From assembly GCA_934193095.1 (NCBI GenBank), contig CAKPUX010000027.1:1-27711 (forward strand): a stretch of DNA of 27,711 bases, in the 5' to 3' direction. The notes below the pieces were generated by a model, which did not search any database, was not told where the DNA came from, and saw nothing but the letters and a program-made list of their open reading frames with translations. Position numbers and translations under genes: made by a program. Each line of letters begins with the position of its first letter. Position 1 is the stretch's first letter. This DNA comes from an uncultured Dialister sp. (GTDB lineage: Bacteria; Bacillota; Negativicutes; Veillonellales; Dialisteraceae). This document shows positions 15,530-23,715 of this stretch, piece by piece.

Positions 15530-16261
15530 ATGAAATGGAAATGTTTGCTTCTCGCGCTCGCGCTGGCTAGTGGGATTTCCGCGGGAGGAGAAGCGTATGA
15601 TATGAATGCCGTCGCAGCGGCTTCGCTTCCCAAAGGCTTCACCTACCGGGAGGCAGCGGGGACGGAGACGCTCCATTTTATGGAGAAAGACATCCCCTAT
15701 CAGATGGGACAGCTGCAGTATACATTGGAAAAACAGCAGAGCTTCTCATCCGGCTATATCATTCGCGCGCTGCTCCCTAAAGAGATGGCGGAAGCGCTGA
15801 AGCCGTATTTCAAGATGAATCGTGATGAACATGTCTGGCGCCGGCTGACGCAGATGAACCGCGCGCTCTTAAATCCTGCATCCCCTCTTCGGAAGGGGAT
15901 CGAAGAGACAGTACTGAGTCTGGCCCGCAATGCCATCGGCCCCGCTGCGGATTCTTCGATCAAGGTGGAGCTTTCTTCGCTGGAGCCTTTCCGCCGCCTG
16001 GATGTCGATGAGGCCTATGTCTATACCGCTGGCGGGCTGATCACATACAATGCGGAGGGGATGAAGCTCCCCATGTACTGCCGCTCCTATTTCTTCCCCG
16101 GAAGTGAGGGACTCGATGTCCTGATGCTTTTCACCCCCGACGAAGGCAAAGCGCCGCTCCTCTATGCCATCGATGATCTGGTGAATGCGGCCGCGAAGGA
16201 AGAGCTCAATGGGGCAGCAGGATATAAAGACCTCGGCGTGGTGCTGGGGAAGAATCAATAA
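15530..16261 (+). CDS. Secreted protein of unknown function (paralogue B)
   Basis: This is a 243-residue protein with a signal peptide (MKWKCLLLALALASGISAGG, cleavage probably after EA). The start at 15530 follows GAAAGGGG by 6-7 bases. The mature part opens with YDMNAVAAASLPKGFTYREA and shows no enzyme motif I can name. Its C-terminal region resembles the preceding secreted protein in strand pattern and spacing. The 122 bp between the two genes contains no clear terminator, so they probably share the promoter at 14328. Function is unknown. A role at the cell envelope is inferred only from export and from pairing with its neighbour. Confidence 0.72.
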   Translation: MKWKCLLLALALASGISAGGEAYDMNAVAAASLPKGFTYREAAGTETLHFMEKDIPYQMGQLQYTLEKQQSFSSGYIIRALLPKEMAEALKPYFKMNRDEHVWRRLTQMNRALLNPASPLRKGIEETVLSLARNAIGPAADSSIKVELSSLEPFRRLDVDEAYVYTAGGLITYNAEGMKLPMYCRSYFFPGSEGLDVLMLFTPDEGKAPLLYAIDDLVNAAAKEELNGAAGYKDLGVVLGKNQ

Positions 16262-16274
16262 GAAAAGGGGCTGC

Positions 16275-16402
16275 CAGTGACTAGGAATTAACAGCTAGGA
16301 ATTAGGAAGCTCGAGGAACAAGTGACTTGAATACTACTTTCGGGCATCGTTTCATACATCATTGCGGCGAAGCCGCCACCTGAACCCTGAACCATAAACC
16401 TT
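16275..16402 (+). repeat. Mosaic intergenic cassette before the helicase gene
   Basis: Modules seen in order are AGTGACTAGGAATTAACAGC and TAGGAATTAGGA, CTTGAATACTACTTTCGGGC with ATCG, GCGGCGAAGCCGCC and CCTGAACCCTGAACCATAAACC. The same CTTGAATACCACTTTCGGGC block occurs at 26963-26985 before xtp. Confidence 0.6.
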
Positions 16403-16446
16403 AAATTACGCATTTCCATACAACCAACCCATTTACAGGAGGACCT

Positions 16447-17709
16447 ATGAACGTATTTGCTGCGCTCGGCGTGAATGAGACGCTGACGAAACTTTTGAAG
16501 ACACAGGGGATCAAGACCCCGACGCCCATCCAGATGTCCGCGATCCCAAACGCTTTCAAGGGACGGGATCTGATCGGCCGTTCGCAGACCGGGACAGGGA
16601 AGACGCTGGCCTATCTGCTGCCGGTCATTCAGCGCGTAGAAACAGACAAAGCCATGACGCAGGTGCTTATCATGACACCGACCCGCGAGCTTGCCAAGCA
16701 GGTCTTTGACGTGATGCGTCCCTTTGCCATCGAGTGCGGTGTGGATGGGGCAGATATCATCGGCGGACGCACGATCGAGAACCAGCTGCAGAAGCTGAAG
16801 CGTGACCCGCATGTCATCATCGGGACCCCCGGGCGCCTTCTGGATCATATTCGCAGAAAGAGCCTCGACCTTTCGAATGTGAAGACGGTCATCTTGGATG
16901 AAGCCGACCAGATGCTGGCGAATGGGTTCCGCGAAGATATCGAAGCCCTGATCGATGAGACGCCGAAGAAGCGCCAGCTCCTGCTCTTCTCTGCGACGAT
17001 GCCTGACGATGCGAAGCGTCTCGCCAGAAAGTATATGCACCATCCGGCTTTCCTTGATGTCGCAGAAAAAGCGACTGCGTCGACGGTCGAGCAGCGCATC
17101 TATGAGACGACTCTCCCGCGCAAGTTCAAGCTCCTCGTCCGGCATCTGACGGAGATGAATCCGTACATGGCCGTCGTTTTCACGAATACCCGTGAGGAAG
17201 CGCATGAGCTCGCCGGCAAGCTGCAGGAGGAGACGGACTTCATCGTGGATGAGATCCATGGGGATATGAGCCAGAGCCAGAGAAATCAGGTCATTCGCGA
17301 ATTTGAGAAAGCACGCATTCAGGTGCTCGTTGCCTCCGATATCGCGGCACGCGGGCTTGACGTCGAAGGCATTACGCATGTCTTCAATTACGGGATCCCA
17401 AGAAATCTCGAATACTATATCCATCGCATCGGCCGCACCGGCCGCGCCGGTACGAAGGGGATCGCCATCACCTATGCGACGCCGGAAGATGGATTCCTTC
17501 TCCGGAAGCTGGAAAAATCCATTGAAGAGATCATCACCCGCTATGATGAGAAGGGGAATGTCCGCCGCGTGAAGGCAGGCAAGCCGAAGAAGAAGGTCGT
17601 GACGCCCGGCATGTACAAGCCGACCAAGAAGAAAGAGCATAAAGCGCTCGGACATAAGGGCAGAAACATGAGACAGAAGCGCAAGAAGGAAGATGGAAAG
17701 AGGAAATAA
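16447..17709 (+). CDS. DEAD-box ATP-dependent RNA helicase
   Basis: This is a 420-residue cytoplasmic RNA helicase that unwinds short RNA duplexes using ATP. All family motifs are present: Q motif TPTPIQ (24-29), Walker A SQTGTGKT (46-53), PTRELA (78-83), TPGR (127-130), DEAD (151-154), SAT (182-184), TNT (246-248), SDIAARGLD (297-305) and HRIGRTGR (326-333). The tail from about 372 is highly basic (KPKKKVVTPGMYKPTKKKEH and further Lys/Arg), a usual RNA-binding extension in CshA/CshB/RhlE-type enzymes. AGGAGG lies 4 bases before the ATG. It stands alone between repeat cassettes. The subfamily cannot be fixed by eye, so no symbol is given. Ribosome assembly, mRNA turnover or cold adaptation are the usual roles of such proteins. 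Confidence 0.95.
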   Translation: MNVFAALGVNETLTKLLKTQGIKTPTPIQMSAIPNAFKGRDLIGRSQTGTGKTLAYLLPVIQRVETDKAMTQVLIMTPTRELAKQVFDVMRPFAIECGVDGADIIGGRTIENQLQKLKRDPHVIIGTPGRLLDHIRRKSLDLSNVKTVILDEADQMLANGFREDIEALIDETPKKRQLLLFSATMPDDAKRLARKYMHHPAFLDVAEKATASTVEQRIYETTLPRKFKLLVRHLTEMNPYMAVVFTNTREEAHELAGKLQEETDFIVDEIHGDMSQSQRNQVIREFEKARIQVLVASDIAARGLDVEGITHVFNYGIPRNLEYYIHRIGRTGRAGTKGIAITYATPEDGFLLRKLEKSIEEIITRYDEKGNVRRVKAGKPKKKVVTPGMYKPTKKKEHKALGHKGRNMRQKRKKEDGKRK

Positions 17710-17851
17710 AACAAGGCGATGTGAAATAACGATCATCTCATTTTCGCGTTCAATCTGCCGCGGGGGACTTGCAGCTCTCATAGGAGTGACCGGGCAACCT
17801 TATCCCAGCTGTCTTTCATGCCATAGTCACCCTATCCGCCCCTTTCGGGCA

Positions 17852-17910
17852 CCTTCCCCTAGAGGGGAAGGCTGCGATACGAGAATACCGTCTTCTAAAA
17901 AAGGCGGCGA
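17852..17910 (-). repeat. Inverted copy of the two-hairpin repeat module
   Basis: On the minus strand, GCCGCCTTTTTTAGAAGACG and GTATTCTCGTATCGCAGCC, followed by the palindrome CCTTCCCCTCTAGGGGAAGG, match 4408-4500 and 4982-5076. CCGCCCCTTTCGGGCACCTT just outside (17837-17856) recurs at 26703-26723. Confidence 0.7.
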
Positions 17911-17948
17911 AGCAGCCACCTGAACCTTGAACCAAATGAAAGCAAAGT

Positions 17949-17998
17949 AAAAAGGGGCTGTGAAGAAATGAGGATTCATTTCTTCACAGCTCCTTTTC
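17949..17998 (+). terminator. Strong bidirectional terminator
   Basis: AAAAGG-GCTGTGAAGAAATGA pairs with TCATTTCTTCACAGC-CCTTTT across a 4-base loop, an arm of more than 20 bp. It lies 240 bp after the helicase stop and just before the next promoter, so it isolates the two units. Confidence 0.85.
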
Positions 17999-18036
17999 TG
18001 TAGGGGGATTTCCTCGTGCCTTTGTGCCAAAGCGTA

Positions 18037-18065
18037 CTGCCAACACGCCTGAATTGTGATACAAT
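18037..18065 (+). promoter_or_regulatory. Promoter of the membrane-protein gene
   Basis: CTGCCA (18037-18042) and TACAAT (18060-18065) are 17 bp apart, with an extended -10 TGa. Transcription would start near 18072, giving a short leader of about 16 nt and placing the true start codon at 18088. Confidence 0.6.
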
Positions 18066-18087
18066 AGTCCCCATCGAGGTGATACGT

Positions 18088-18939
18088 ATGATCAAAAATA
18101 AAAAATTCATTCATCAGCTGCTGTGGCTCTTGGCGGGAATTCTTCCCTGGGGCTTCGGGGGATTTCTGGTACACACTGCTGAGGCCATGGCAGTGGGGAC
18201 GCTCGCTTACTGGGGAATGGGGCTTCTGGTGCCGTTTCTTTTTTTCCTCTTCCAGCGGAAAGGCTATGGTAGTGAGTGGGGCGCATTACGAGCGGCAGTA
18301 CATTTGCCGCTCTGGATCTCCTTCATCATCCTGCAGATGGTCATTTTCTGGAGCTATCTGCCGATGGCAGACAAGGCCTTCAAGGAAAGTCCGATCCCGA
18401 TCTCGATCGCTTTCTTTATCGTGCTGACGCTTTTTGCCGGGGCGGCGATCGTGCTGGACTACCTGCTTCCTTCGCTCTATGAGAAGCTTTCGGAGAAGGG
18501 GGCTTGCCGGAAGGTCTGGCTGGGCGCGGCTTATTTCAGCGGGCTTATTCCCGGTTTTGCCATTCTCTCCTTTTTGGGGCTCTACTATGCGAATGGTATG
18601 CGCCTTGATCCTTTCACGGCGAGCTTCTTCCTGCTGGAGGTTTTCAGCTTTGTCTTCTACGGAAAAATCATCCTCGGCATGATGACATTCGGGATCTATC
18701 TCTTTCTGGCACTTTCCGGGACGAAGGGGCGGCGCATCACGGTGTGTGCTTTCAGCGGGATATTCTGGCTGATGCTCCTCTATATCCCGATGGTGATCTC
18801 CCTCCATCTTCCGCAGGCAAGCTGGCAGGTCTATATGGATCCGTCCTACCTTCCCATGATCCCCTTCGTTTCAGACCTTTGGCTGACAGGGATCGCGATC
18901 TGGGGTGGGAAAAAGGTCACGGAGTGGATATTTAGATAA
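18088..18939 (+). CDS. Polytopic membrane protein of unknown function
   Basis: This is a 283-residue protein. The ATG at 18088 is chosen because GAGGTG lies 6 bases upstream and an upstream start at 18016 would precede the promoter's -10. About seven or eight hydrophobic segments are visible, for example LLWLLAGILPWGFGGFLV, LAYWGMGLLVPFLFFLF, LPLWISFIILQMVIFW, PISIAFFIVLTLFAGAAIVL and VFSFVFYGKIILGMMTFGIY. Basic loops (KGACRK, SGTKGRR) lie between them. There is no ATP-binding, transporter-signature or enzyme motif I can name, and no cysteine-rich region. It stands as a single-gene unit between terminators. A transporter or an envelope-maintenance role is possible, but neither is supported directly. 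Confidence 0.75.
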   Translation: MIKNKKFIHQLLWLLAGILPWGFGGFLVHTAEAMAVGTLAYWGMGLLVPFLFFLFQRKGYGSEWGALRAAVHLPLWISFIILQMVIFWSYLPMADKAFKESPIPISIAFFIVLTLFAGAAIVLDYLLPSLYEKLSEKGACRKVWLGAAYFSGLIPGFAILSFLGLYYANGMRLDPFTASFFLLEVFSFVFYGKIILGMMTFGIYLFLALSGTKGRRITVCAFSGIFWLMLLYIPMVISLHLPQASWQVYMDPSYLPMIPFVSDLWLTGIAIWGGKKVTEWIFR

Positions 18940-18947
18940 TGGAGTTA

Positions 18948-19105
18948 GCCCATGGGGCGGGCTGCCCCCTGATTGTTTGCGAAAGAAGGGGAGCGGGTTC
19001 TATAAGTGGAGAGGGTTCAGCGGGGGCGGCGCCTGAAGGTGGCATGTAATCACCTTTCGGGCGCCGCCCCATTTTTTTGAACCTATAGAACCTGCTGAAC
19101 CTATT
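18948..19105. repeat. Nested palindromic repeat cassette containing a terminator
   Basis: The outer parts mirror each other: GGTTCTATAA and GGTTCAGC (18999-19020) against GAACCTATAGAACCTGCTGAACC (19079-19101). The GGGCTGCCCCCTGATTG at 18959 and GAAAGAAGGGGAGCGGG (18981) are the inverted form of the CAATCAAAGG cassette that also occurs at 4030-4110. Confidence 0.65.
19023..19077 (+). terminator. GC-rich intrinsic terminator
   Basis: GGGGCGGCGCC (19023-19033) pairs perfectly with GGCGCCGCCCC (19060-19070), extended inward by AAGGTG/CACCTT and followed by ATTTTTTT. It lies 84 bp after the membrane-protein stop. Confidence 0.82.
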
Positions 19106-19171
19106 TCATCTGCAATCAAAGGGCAAAACGTCTCAGGGGCTCGTTCTGCACCTTCACCGTGAAATTCTAAT

Positions 19172-19200
19172 TTTTCTCCATTGGACAGGTATGATAAAAT
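19172..19200 (+). promoter_or_regulatory. Possible purL promoter
   Basis: TAAAAT (19195-19200) with the extended TGa element and a poor -35 (TTTTCT, 19172-19177) at 17 bp. I see no purine-riboswitch core or other recognisable regulator in the roughly 75 nt leader. Confidence 0.42.
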
Positions 19201-19281
19201 GTAACTGTATTAGTGGCTTTTTCATTTCCGACTGGAGCCTGCGCCTTTGCGCCGGCGAGTAACAAGGAAGGAGTGTTGAAC

Positions 19282-22200
19282 TTGTCTGATATCAGACGTT
19301 TGTATGTACGAAAGAAGGCTGGTTTCCGTCAGGGCGAAGAGAGCCTGACGGCTGAGCTGAAAGAGGTGCTGGGAGACCGCATCGAAGGCTGTGGGATCTA
19401 TCATCGCTACGATGTCGACGGACTTTCCGGAGAAGACTATGAGAATGCGGTCTCGACCGTATTCTCTGAACCGCCGGTCGACAGTGTAGAGACAGAACTG
19501 CCAAAGGGCGATCTCGTCATCGGCGTCGAATTCCTGCCGGGGCAGTATGACCAGAGAGCGGACTCGGCGGAGCAGTGCCTTACGATCGTCACAGGAAAAG
19601 ACGGCGCGCGTGTACGTTGTGCGCTGGTCTATACCTTTGACGGACATTTCGCAGAAGGTGACCGCGAGAAGATCCTGAAATTCCTTGTGAATCCGGTGGA
19701 GTCCCGCGAAGCCAGTCTCGCTCCTGCGGAAACGCTGGATCTTCCCATCGAAGACCCGAAGGCAGTACCCGTTGTCAAGGGCGTCTGCGAGCTGGATGAT
19801 GCAGGGATCGATGCACTGATCGCCGACATGGGCCTTGCCATGAGCCATGATGACATGGCGATGATCCGTGACTATTTCCGCGATGAAGAGAAGAGAGATC
19901 CGACCGTGACAGAGATCCGTGTGCTCGATACCTACTGGTCCGACCACTGCCGTCACACCACTTTCTCCACCAAGCTCTCCTCTGTCGAAGTCGAAGACGG
20001 CACTTTTACTGCTCCGATCTCCAAGGCGCTCAAAGACTACGAAGAGACGCGTATCCATATCTATGGCAAGGACACGAAGCGCCCGGTGACGCTGATGGAT
20101 ATGGCAACAGCGGCTGTCAAGGCTCTCCGCAAGGAAGGAAAGCTGGAAAATCTGGATCAGTCGGAAGAGATCAATGCCTGCACCATCAAGGTGAAGATCG
20201 ATACCATCGACGGCGAGGAAGACTGGCTGCTCCTTTTCAAAAATGAAACACACAACCATCCGACTGAGATCGAGCCATTCGGCGGGGCAGCGACCTGCCT
20301 GGGCGGATGTATCCGAGACCCTCTCTCCGGACGCTCCTATGTGTATCAGGCGATGCGCGTGACGGGCGCCGCAGACCCGCGAATGCCGCTTTCCGAAACG
20401 CTTCCCGGCAAGCTCCCGCAGAGAAAGATCGTCGTCGAAGCGGCCAAGGGCTACTCCTCCTACGGCAATCAGATCGGTCTTGCCACCGGTGAGGTCAAGG
20501 AATATTATCATCCGGGATTCATGGCGAAGCGTATGGAGATCGGTGCCGTCGTCGCAGCGGCTCCGGAAGACCATGTCATCCGTCTTTCTCCGACACCCGG
20601 CGACGTCGTCATCCTGGTCGGCGGGCGCACGGGCCGTGACGGCATGGGCGGTGCGACAGGCTCTTCGAAGGAGCTGAATACCGAGTCCATCGAGACTTGC
20701 GGTGCAGAAGTCCAGAAGGGCAATCCGATCACGGAAAGAAAGATCCAGTGCCTCTTCCGTCGCGGGGAAGTCACACGCCTCATCAAACGCTGCAATGACT
20801 TCGGCGCAGGCGGTGTCTCTGTCGCTGTCGGTGAACTGACAGACGGCCTTGACATCGATCTTGATCAGGTACCGAAGAAATACGAAGGCCTTGATGGGAC
20901 CGAGCTGGCGATTTCCGAATCGCAGGAGCGTATGGCGGTCGTTGTCAGAAAAGAAGACGCAGACCAGTTCATCCGCTATGCCGCAGAAGAAAACCTCGAA
21001 GCCACCATCGTGGCCGATGTGACCGATACCCGCCGCCTCGTTATGAAGTGGAGAGGGGATACCATCGTCGATATTTCGAGAGATTTCCTCGACACGAATG
21101 GGGCGCAGCAGGTGAAGGAAGCCTACATCGCAAAGCCGGATGAAGCTGGCTATTTCCATAAAGAAGAGATCCATGACATCAAAAAGACATGGCTTTCTGC
21201 CATGGCAGATCTCAATAACTGCTCGGAGCAGGGACTCTCCGAACGCTTTGATTCCACCATCGGTGCCGGTACCGTACTCATGCCATTCGGCGGCAAGTAC
21301 CAGAAGACCCCGACCGACGGCATGGTAGCGAAATTCCCGGTCCGCAAAGGCGAGACTGACAGCGCCAGCTTCATGGCACATGGCTTCGATCCGTATCTGG
21401 CATCTTGGAGCCCGTTCCATGGTGCAGCCTATGCCGTACTCCTCTCCGTGGCCCGCCTCGTAGCGATGGGGGCTGACTGGAGAAAAGCCTACCTGACGCT
21501 GCAGGAATACTTCGAAAAGCTCACTGACAAGACCAGCTGGGGCAAACCGGCGGCCGCACTCCTCGGTGCTTTCCATATGCAGGAAAGCCTTGGTCTGGGA
21601 GCGATCGGCGGCAAGGACTCCATGAGCGGTACCTTTAATGATATCCACGTCCCGCCGACACTCGTTTCCTTTGCTATCGCTCCGGGGAAAGCCTCCGAAG
21701 CTGTCAGCCAGGAACTCAAGAAGGAAGGCGATGTCCTCGTCCTCTTCGGCCAGCCGAAGGACGAAGCCGGCATGCCGCTTCTTGATGTATTCAAAGCGCA
21801 TGCGGATTTCCTCTATCAGGAAGTGAAGGCCGGACACATCGCTGCGATGAAAGCGATCGAACACGGCGGCGTCGCAGTGACCGCAGCCAAGATGGCCTTC
21901 GGCAACAAGCTCGGCGTCACCTTTGGTGAAAATCTGCCGCTCTTCAAATACTTCAGCAATTTCTATGGCGCGATCCTTGTAGAAACTACGCCGGAACTGG
22001 CAGAGACATTTGCCAAACAGCCGCATACGAAGATCCTCGGCACCGTCGGTGGAGACAGCATGAAACTTTGCGGGGAAGAGATCGCCCTCGAAGAGCTTCT
22101 GCGCTCCTATGAAGGTACGCTCGATCCGATCTTCCCGCGCCGCGCAGCAGACATCCAGAAAGAAGCGCCGATCCTTCCGGAAACGAAAGCCATCCCGCAG

Positions 22201-23025
22201 TTCTATGTCCATACGAATCTTTCGCGTCCGCGCGTCTTCATCCCGACCATGCCGGGCAACAACTGTGAAGTCGACTGCGCGAGAGCCTTTGAACGTGCCG
22301 GTGCGGTCAGCGATATCTTCATCTTCAGAAATCGCGATGCAGCCGAACTCAAGGACTCCGTCGATGAAATGGCAGAACGCATCCGCCATGCGCAGATCGT
22401 CATGTTCCCGGGCGGCTTCTCTGCGGGCGATGAACCGGACGGCAGCGGCAAATTTATCGCCGCTGTATTCAGAAACCAGAAGCTCATGGAGGCCATGGAC
22501 CAGCTCCTTCATGTGAGAGACGGTCTTGCCATGGGCATCTGTAACGGCTTCCAGGCTCTGATCAAGCTCGGCCTCGTACCGTATGGCGAATTCAAGCCGC
22601 TCACCGATGACGCACCGACGCTCACCTTCAATACGCTCAGCCGTCATATCTCCCGCTTCGTCACGACCAAGGTCGTATCGACCAAGTCTCCGTGGCTTGC
22701 CCTCTGCCAGCCCGGTGACCTCCACTCCATCGCCATCAGCCACGGCGAAGGACGCTTCATCGCTTCCGATGAACAGATCCGGGCACTCGCAGCCAATGGC
22801 CAGATCGCGACACAGTACGTGGGGCCAGATGGCCAGCCGACCTACGACAGCCGCTACAATCCGAACGGCTCCTCGTGGGCGGTCGAAGGCATCACCAGTC
22901 CTGACGGACGCGTCCTCGGTAAGATGGGTCATACCGAACGCCGCGGCCAGAATGTCGCAAAGAACATCGCCGGTGATACCTACCAGCCACTCTTCGAAGC
23001 CGGTGTGAAGTACTTCAAGGGCTAA
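19282..23025 (+). CDS. purL: Phosphoribosylformylglycinamidine synthase, single-chain
   Basis: This 1247-residue cytoplasmic enzyme converts FGAR to FGAM with ATP and glutamine in de novo purine synthesis. The TTG at 19282 is the likely start: AAGGAAGGAG lies 8 bases upstream and the protein then begins (fM)SDIRRLYVRKKAGF, as in related enzymes. The long form carries the N-terminal PurS-like part, the two AIR-synthase-like halves (TYWSDHCRHTTFSTKL near 210; NETHNHPTEIEPFGGAATC near 325) and a fused glutaminase domain. The glutaminase nucleophile is C1087 (MGICNGFQAL), with H1154 and E1156 in SHGEGRF. Bacillus-type organisms split these into PurS, PurL and PurQ, so the fused form fits Negativicutes and Clostridia. 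No other pur gene is nearby. Confidence 0.96.
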   Translation: MSDIRRLYVRKKAGFRQGEESLTAELKEVLGDRIEGCGIYHRYDVDGLSGEDYENAVSTVFSEPPVDSVETELPKGDLVIGVEFLPGQYDQRADSAEQCLTIVTGKDGARVRCALVYTFDGHFAEGDREKILKFLVNPVESREASLAPAETLDLPIEDPKAVPVVKGVCELDDAGIDALIADMGLAMSHDDMAMIRDYFRDEEKRDPTVTEIRVLDTYWSDHCRHTTFSTKLSSVEVEDGTFTAPISKALKDYEETRIHIYGKDTKRPVTLMDMATAAVKALRKEGKLENLDQSEEINACTIKVKIDTIDGEEDWLLLFKNETHNHPTEIEPFGGAATCLGGCIRDPLSGRSYVYQAMRVTGAADPRMPLSETLPGKLPQRKIVVEAAKGYSSYGNQIGLATGEVKEYYHPGFMAKRMEIGAVVAAAPEDHVIRLSPTPGDVVILVGGRTGRDGMGGATGSSKELNTESIETCGAEVQKGNPITERKIQCLFRRGEVTRLIKRCNDFGAGGVSVAVGELTDGLDIDLDQVPKKYEGLDGTELAISESQERMAVVVRKEDADQFIRYAAEENLEATIVADVTDTRRLVMKWRGDTIVDISRDFLDTNGAQQVKEAYIAKPDEAGYFHKEEIHDIKKTWLSAMADLNNCSEQGLSERFDSTIGAGTVLMPFGGKYQKTPTDGMVAKFPVRKGETDSASFMAHGFDPYLASWSPFHGAAYAVLLSVARLVAMGADWRKAYLTLQEYFEKLTDKTSWGKPAAALLGAFHMQESLGLGAIGGKDSMSGTFNDIHVPPTLVSFAIAPGKASEAVSQELKKEGDVLVLFGQPKDEAGMPLLDVFKAHADFLYQEVKAGHIAAMKAIEHGGVAVTAAKMAFGNKLGVTFGENLPLFKYFSNFYGAILVETTPELAETFAKQPHTKILGTVGGDSMKLCGEEIALEELLRSYEGTLDPIFPRRAADIQKEAPILPETKAIPQFYVHTNLSRPRVFIPTMPGNNCEVDCARAFERAGAVSDIFIFRNRDAAELKDSVDEMAERIRHAQIVMFPGGFSAGDEPDGSGKFIAAVFRNQKLMEAMDQLLHVRDGLAMGICNGFQALIKLGLVPYGEFKPLTDDAPTLTFNTLSRHISRFVTTKVVSTKSPWLALCQPGDLHSIAISHGEGRFIASDEQIRALAANGQIATQYVGPDGQPTYDSRYNPNGSSWAVEGITSPDGRVLGKMGHTERRGQNVAKNIAGDTYQPLFEAGVKYFKG

Positions 23026-23039
23026 TGGTCCATGCATAG

Positions 23040-23073
23040 AAAAAACGCTCTCGTGAATGCGGGAGCGTTTTTT
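23040..23073 (+). terminator. Intrinsic terminator of purL
   Basis: AAAAAACGCTCTCG pairs with CGGGAGCGTTTTTT around a 6-base loop, 14 bp after the purL stop. Confidence 0.88.
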
Positions 23074-23093
23074 GTTTTGGCTGGTCCAATGGG

Positions 23094-23126
23094 TTTAAAA
23101 GGTTCAAAGGGTTCAAAGGGTTCAAC
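23094..23126 (-). repeat. Short tandem GGTTCAAAG repeats
   Basis: Four near-copies of a 10-11 bp unit (GGTTTAAAAGGTTCAAAGGG, GTTCAAAGGGTTCAACGGGG) are adjacent to the left arm of the large inverted repeat. They are the inverted form of the GAACCTATAGAACCT strings at 19080 and 23484. Confidence 0.6.
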
Positions 23127-23127
23127 G

Positions 23128-23408
23128 GGGAAGGTGCGGCGCATAAAAATCAGAAGCGCCGCGGAGTTTTGATAACGCTTCGCGCGCGTCGTCATTTCGA
23201 GCGTAGCCCTCAATCTTTATTGCAGAACGCTCATCGCCTGATGTGAGACAGCACCAAGACACCGTTTTTTCCTCGGCGCATACACGCTGATTCTCGCACT
23301 GCAGTAGAGATCCCTCGGCTACGCTCGGGATGACGATGCCGCAGAATCCCAGTCACTAGTCACCAGTCACTCCCAATCCCTAATCCCTAGCCACTCTTCC
23401 CTGCTTTC
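23128..23408 (-). repeat. Left arm of the inverted pair flanking rplM-rpsI
   Basis: Its reverse complement (from GAAAGCAGGGAAGAGTGGCT to TTTTATGCGCCGCAC) matches 24664-24952 almost end to end. It includes the GTGACTGGTGACTAGTGACT string, the TIR-bounded element and the GCGGCGC hairpin. Confidence 0.82.
23190..23335. repeat. TIR-bounded 146 bp element, copy 3
   Basis: Left end CGTCATTTCGAGCGTAGCCC continues to ATTGCAG. The right end inverted reads CGTCATCCCGAGCGTAGCCG and continues to ACTGCAG, so the termini are about 37 bp imperfect inverted repeats. The core shares ACCAAG, CGTTT and GGCGCAT blocks with copies 1 and 2. Confidence 0.75.
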
Positions 23409-23436
23409 AAACTTCGTCTTTCGTGATTACTGCATA

Positions 23437-23574
23437 TTTCAAAACTCAGCGGCGCTTCATTATTTTTGCGCCGCACCACCCCCGTTGAACCTATAGAACC
23501 TATAGAACCTGATGAACCTCTTTCGCAAATAATCAAAGGACGGCATGCCCCGTGGGGGAACCCTGAACCTTAAA
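23437..23574 (+). repeat. Mosaic cassette upstream of the rplM promoter
   Basis: The order is the CAGCGGCGCTTCATTATTTT hairpin with GCGCCGCACC, then GAACCTATAGAACCTATAGA and ACCTGATGAACC, CTTTCGCAAATAATCAAAGG, GGCATGCCCCGTGGGG and ACCCTGAACCTT. The promoter at 23596 follows immediately. Confidence 0.65.
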
Positions 23575-23595
23575 AATTTTCCTTCTAAAAACTAT

Positions 23596-23624
23596 TTGAC
23601 ACACACGTAAAAAAACTATATAAT
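23596..23624 (+). promoter_or_regulatory. Consensus promoter of rplM-rpsI
   Basis: Exact TTGACA (23596-23601) and exact TATAAT (23619-23624) are separated by 17 bp, in AT-rich DNA. Transcription should start near 23631. Confidence 0.92.
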
Positions 23625-23630
23625 ACTCCT

Positions 23631-23715
23631 TGTGAGATTTGTCCGGAAACCACTAGCCCCGGAGGAAGGATGACATCTTGCGGTTCTGTTTTTTATTCAG
23701 AAGGAGTCATTACTA
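23631..23715 (+). promoter_or_regulatory. Structured rplM leader, possible L13 autoregulatory element
   Basis: The 85-nt leader contains TCCGG-N12-CCGGA near 23641-23664, then ATGACATCTTGCGGTTCTG and TTTTTTATT, before AGAAGGAG and the start codon. Firmicutes often carry an L13-leader RNA at this place. I infer the match from position and hairpins only, not from an alignment. Confidence 0.45.

Noticed and set aside
18016..18087. Upstream start of the membrane-protein gene at 18016
   Set aside because: The -10 box lies at 18060-18065, downstream of that codon. The ATG at 18088 has a good ribosome-binding site and begins with a typical short basic N-terminus.
19213..19281. N-terminal extension of PurL from the ATG at 19213
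   Set aside because: It starts almost at the predicted transcription start and gives a non-conserved peptide. The Shine-Dalgarno sequence at 19264-19273 serves the TTG at 19282.
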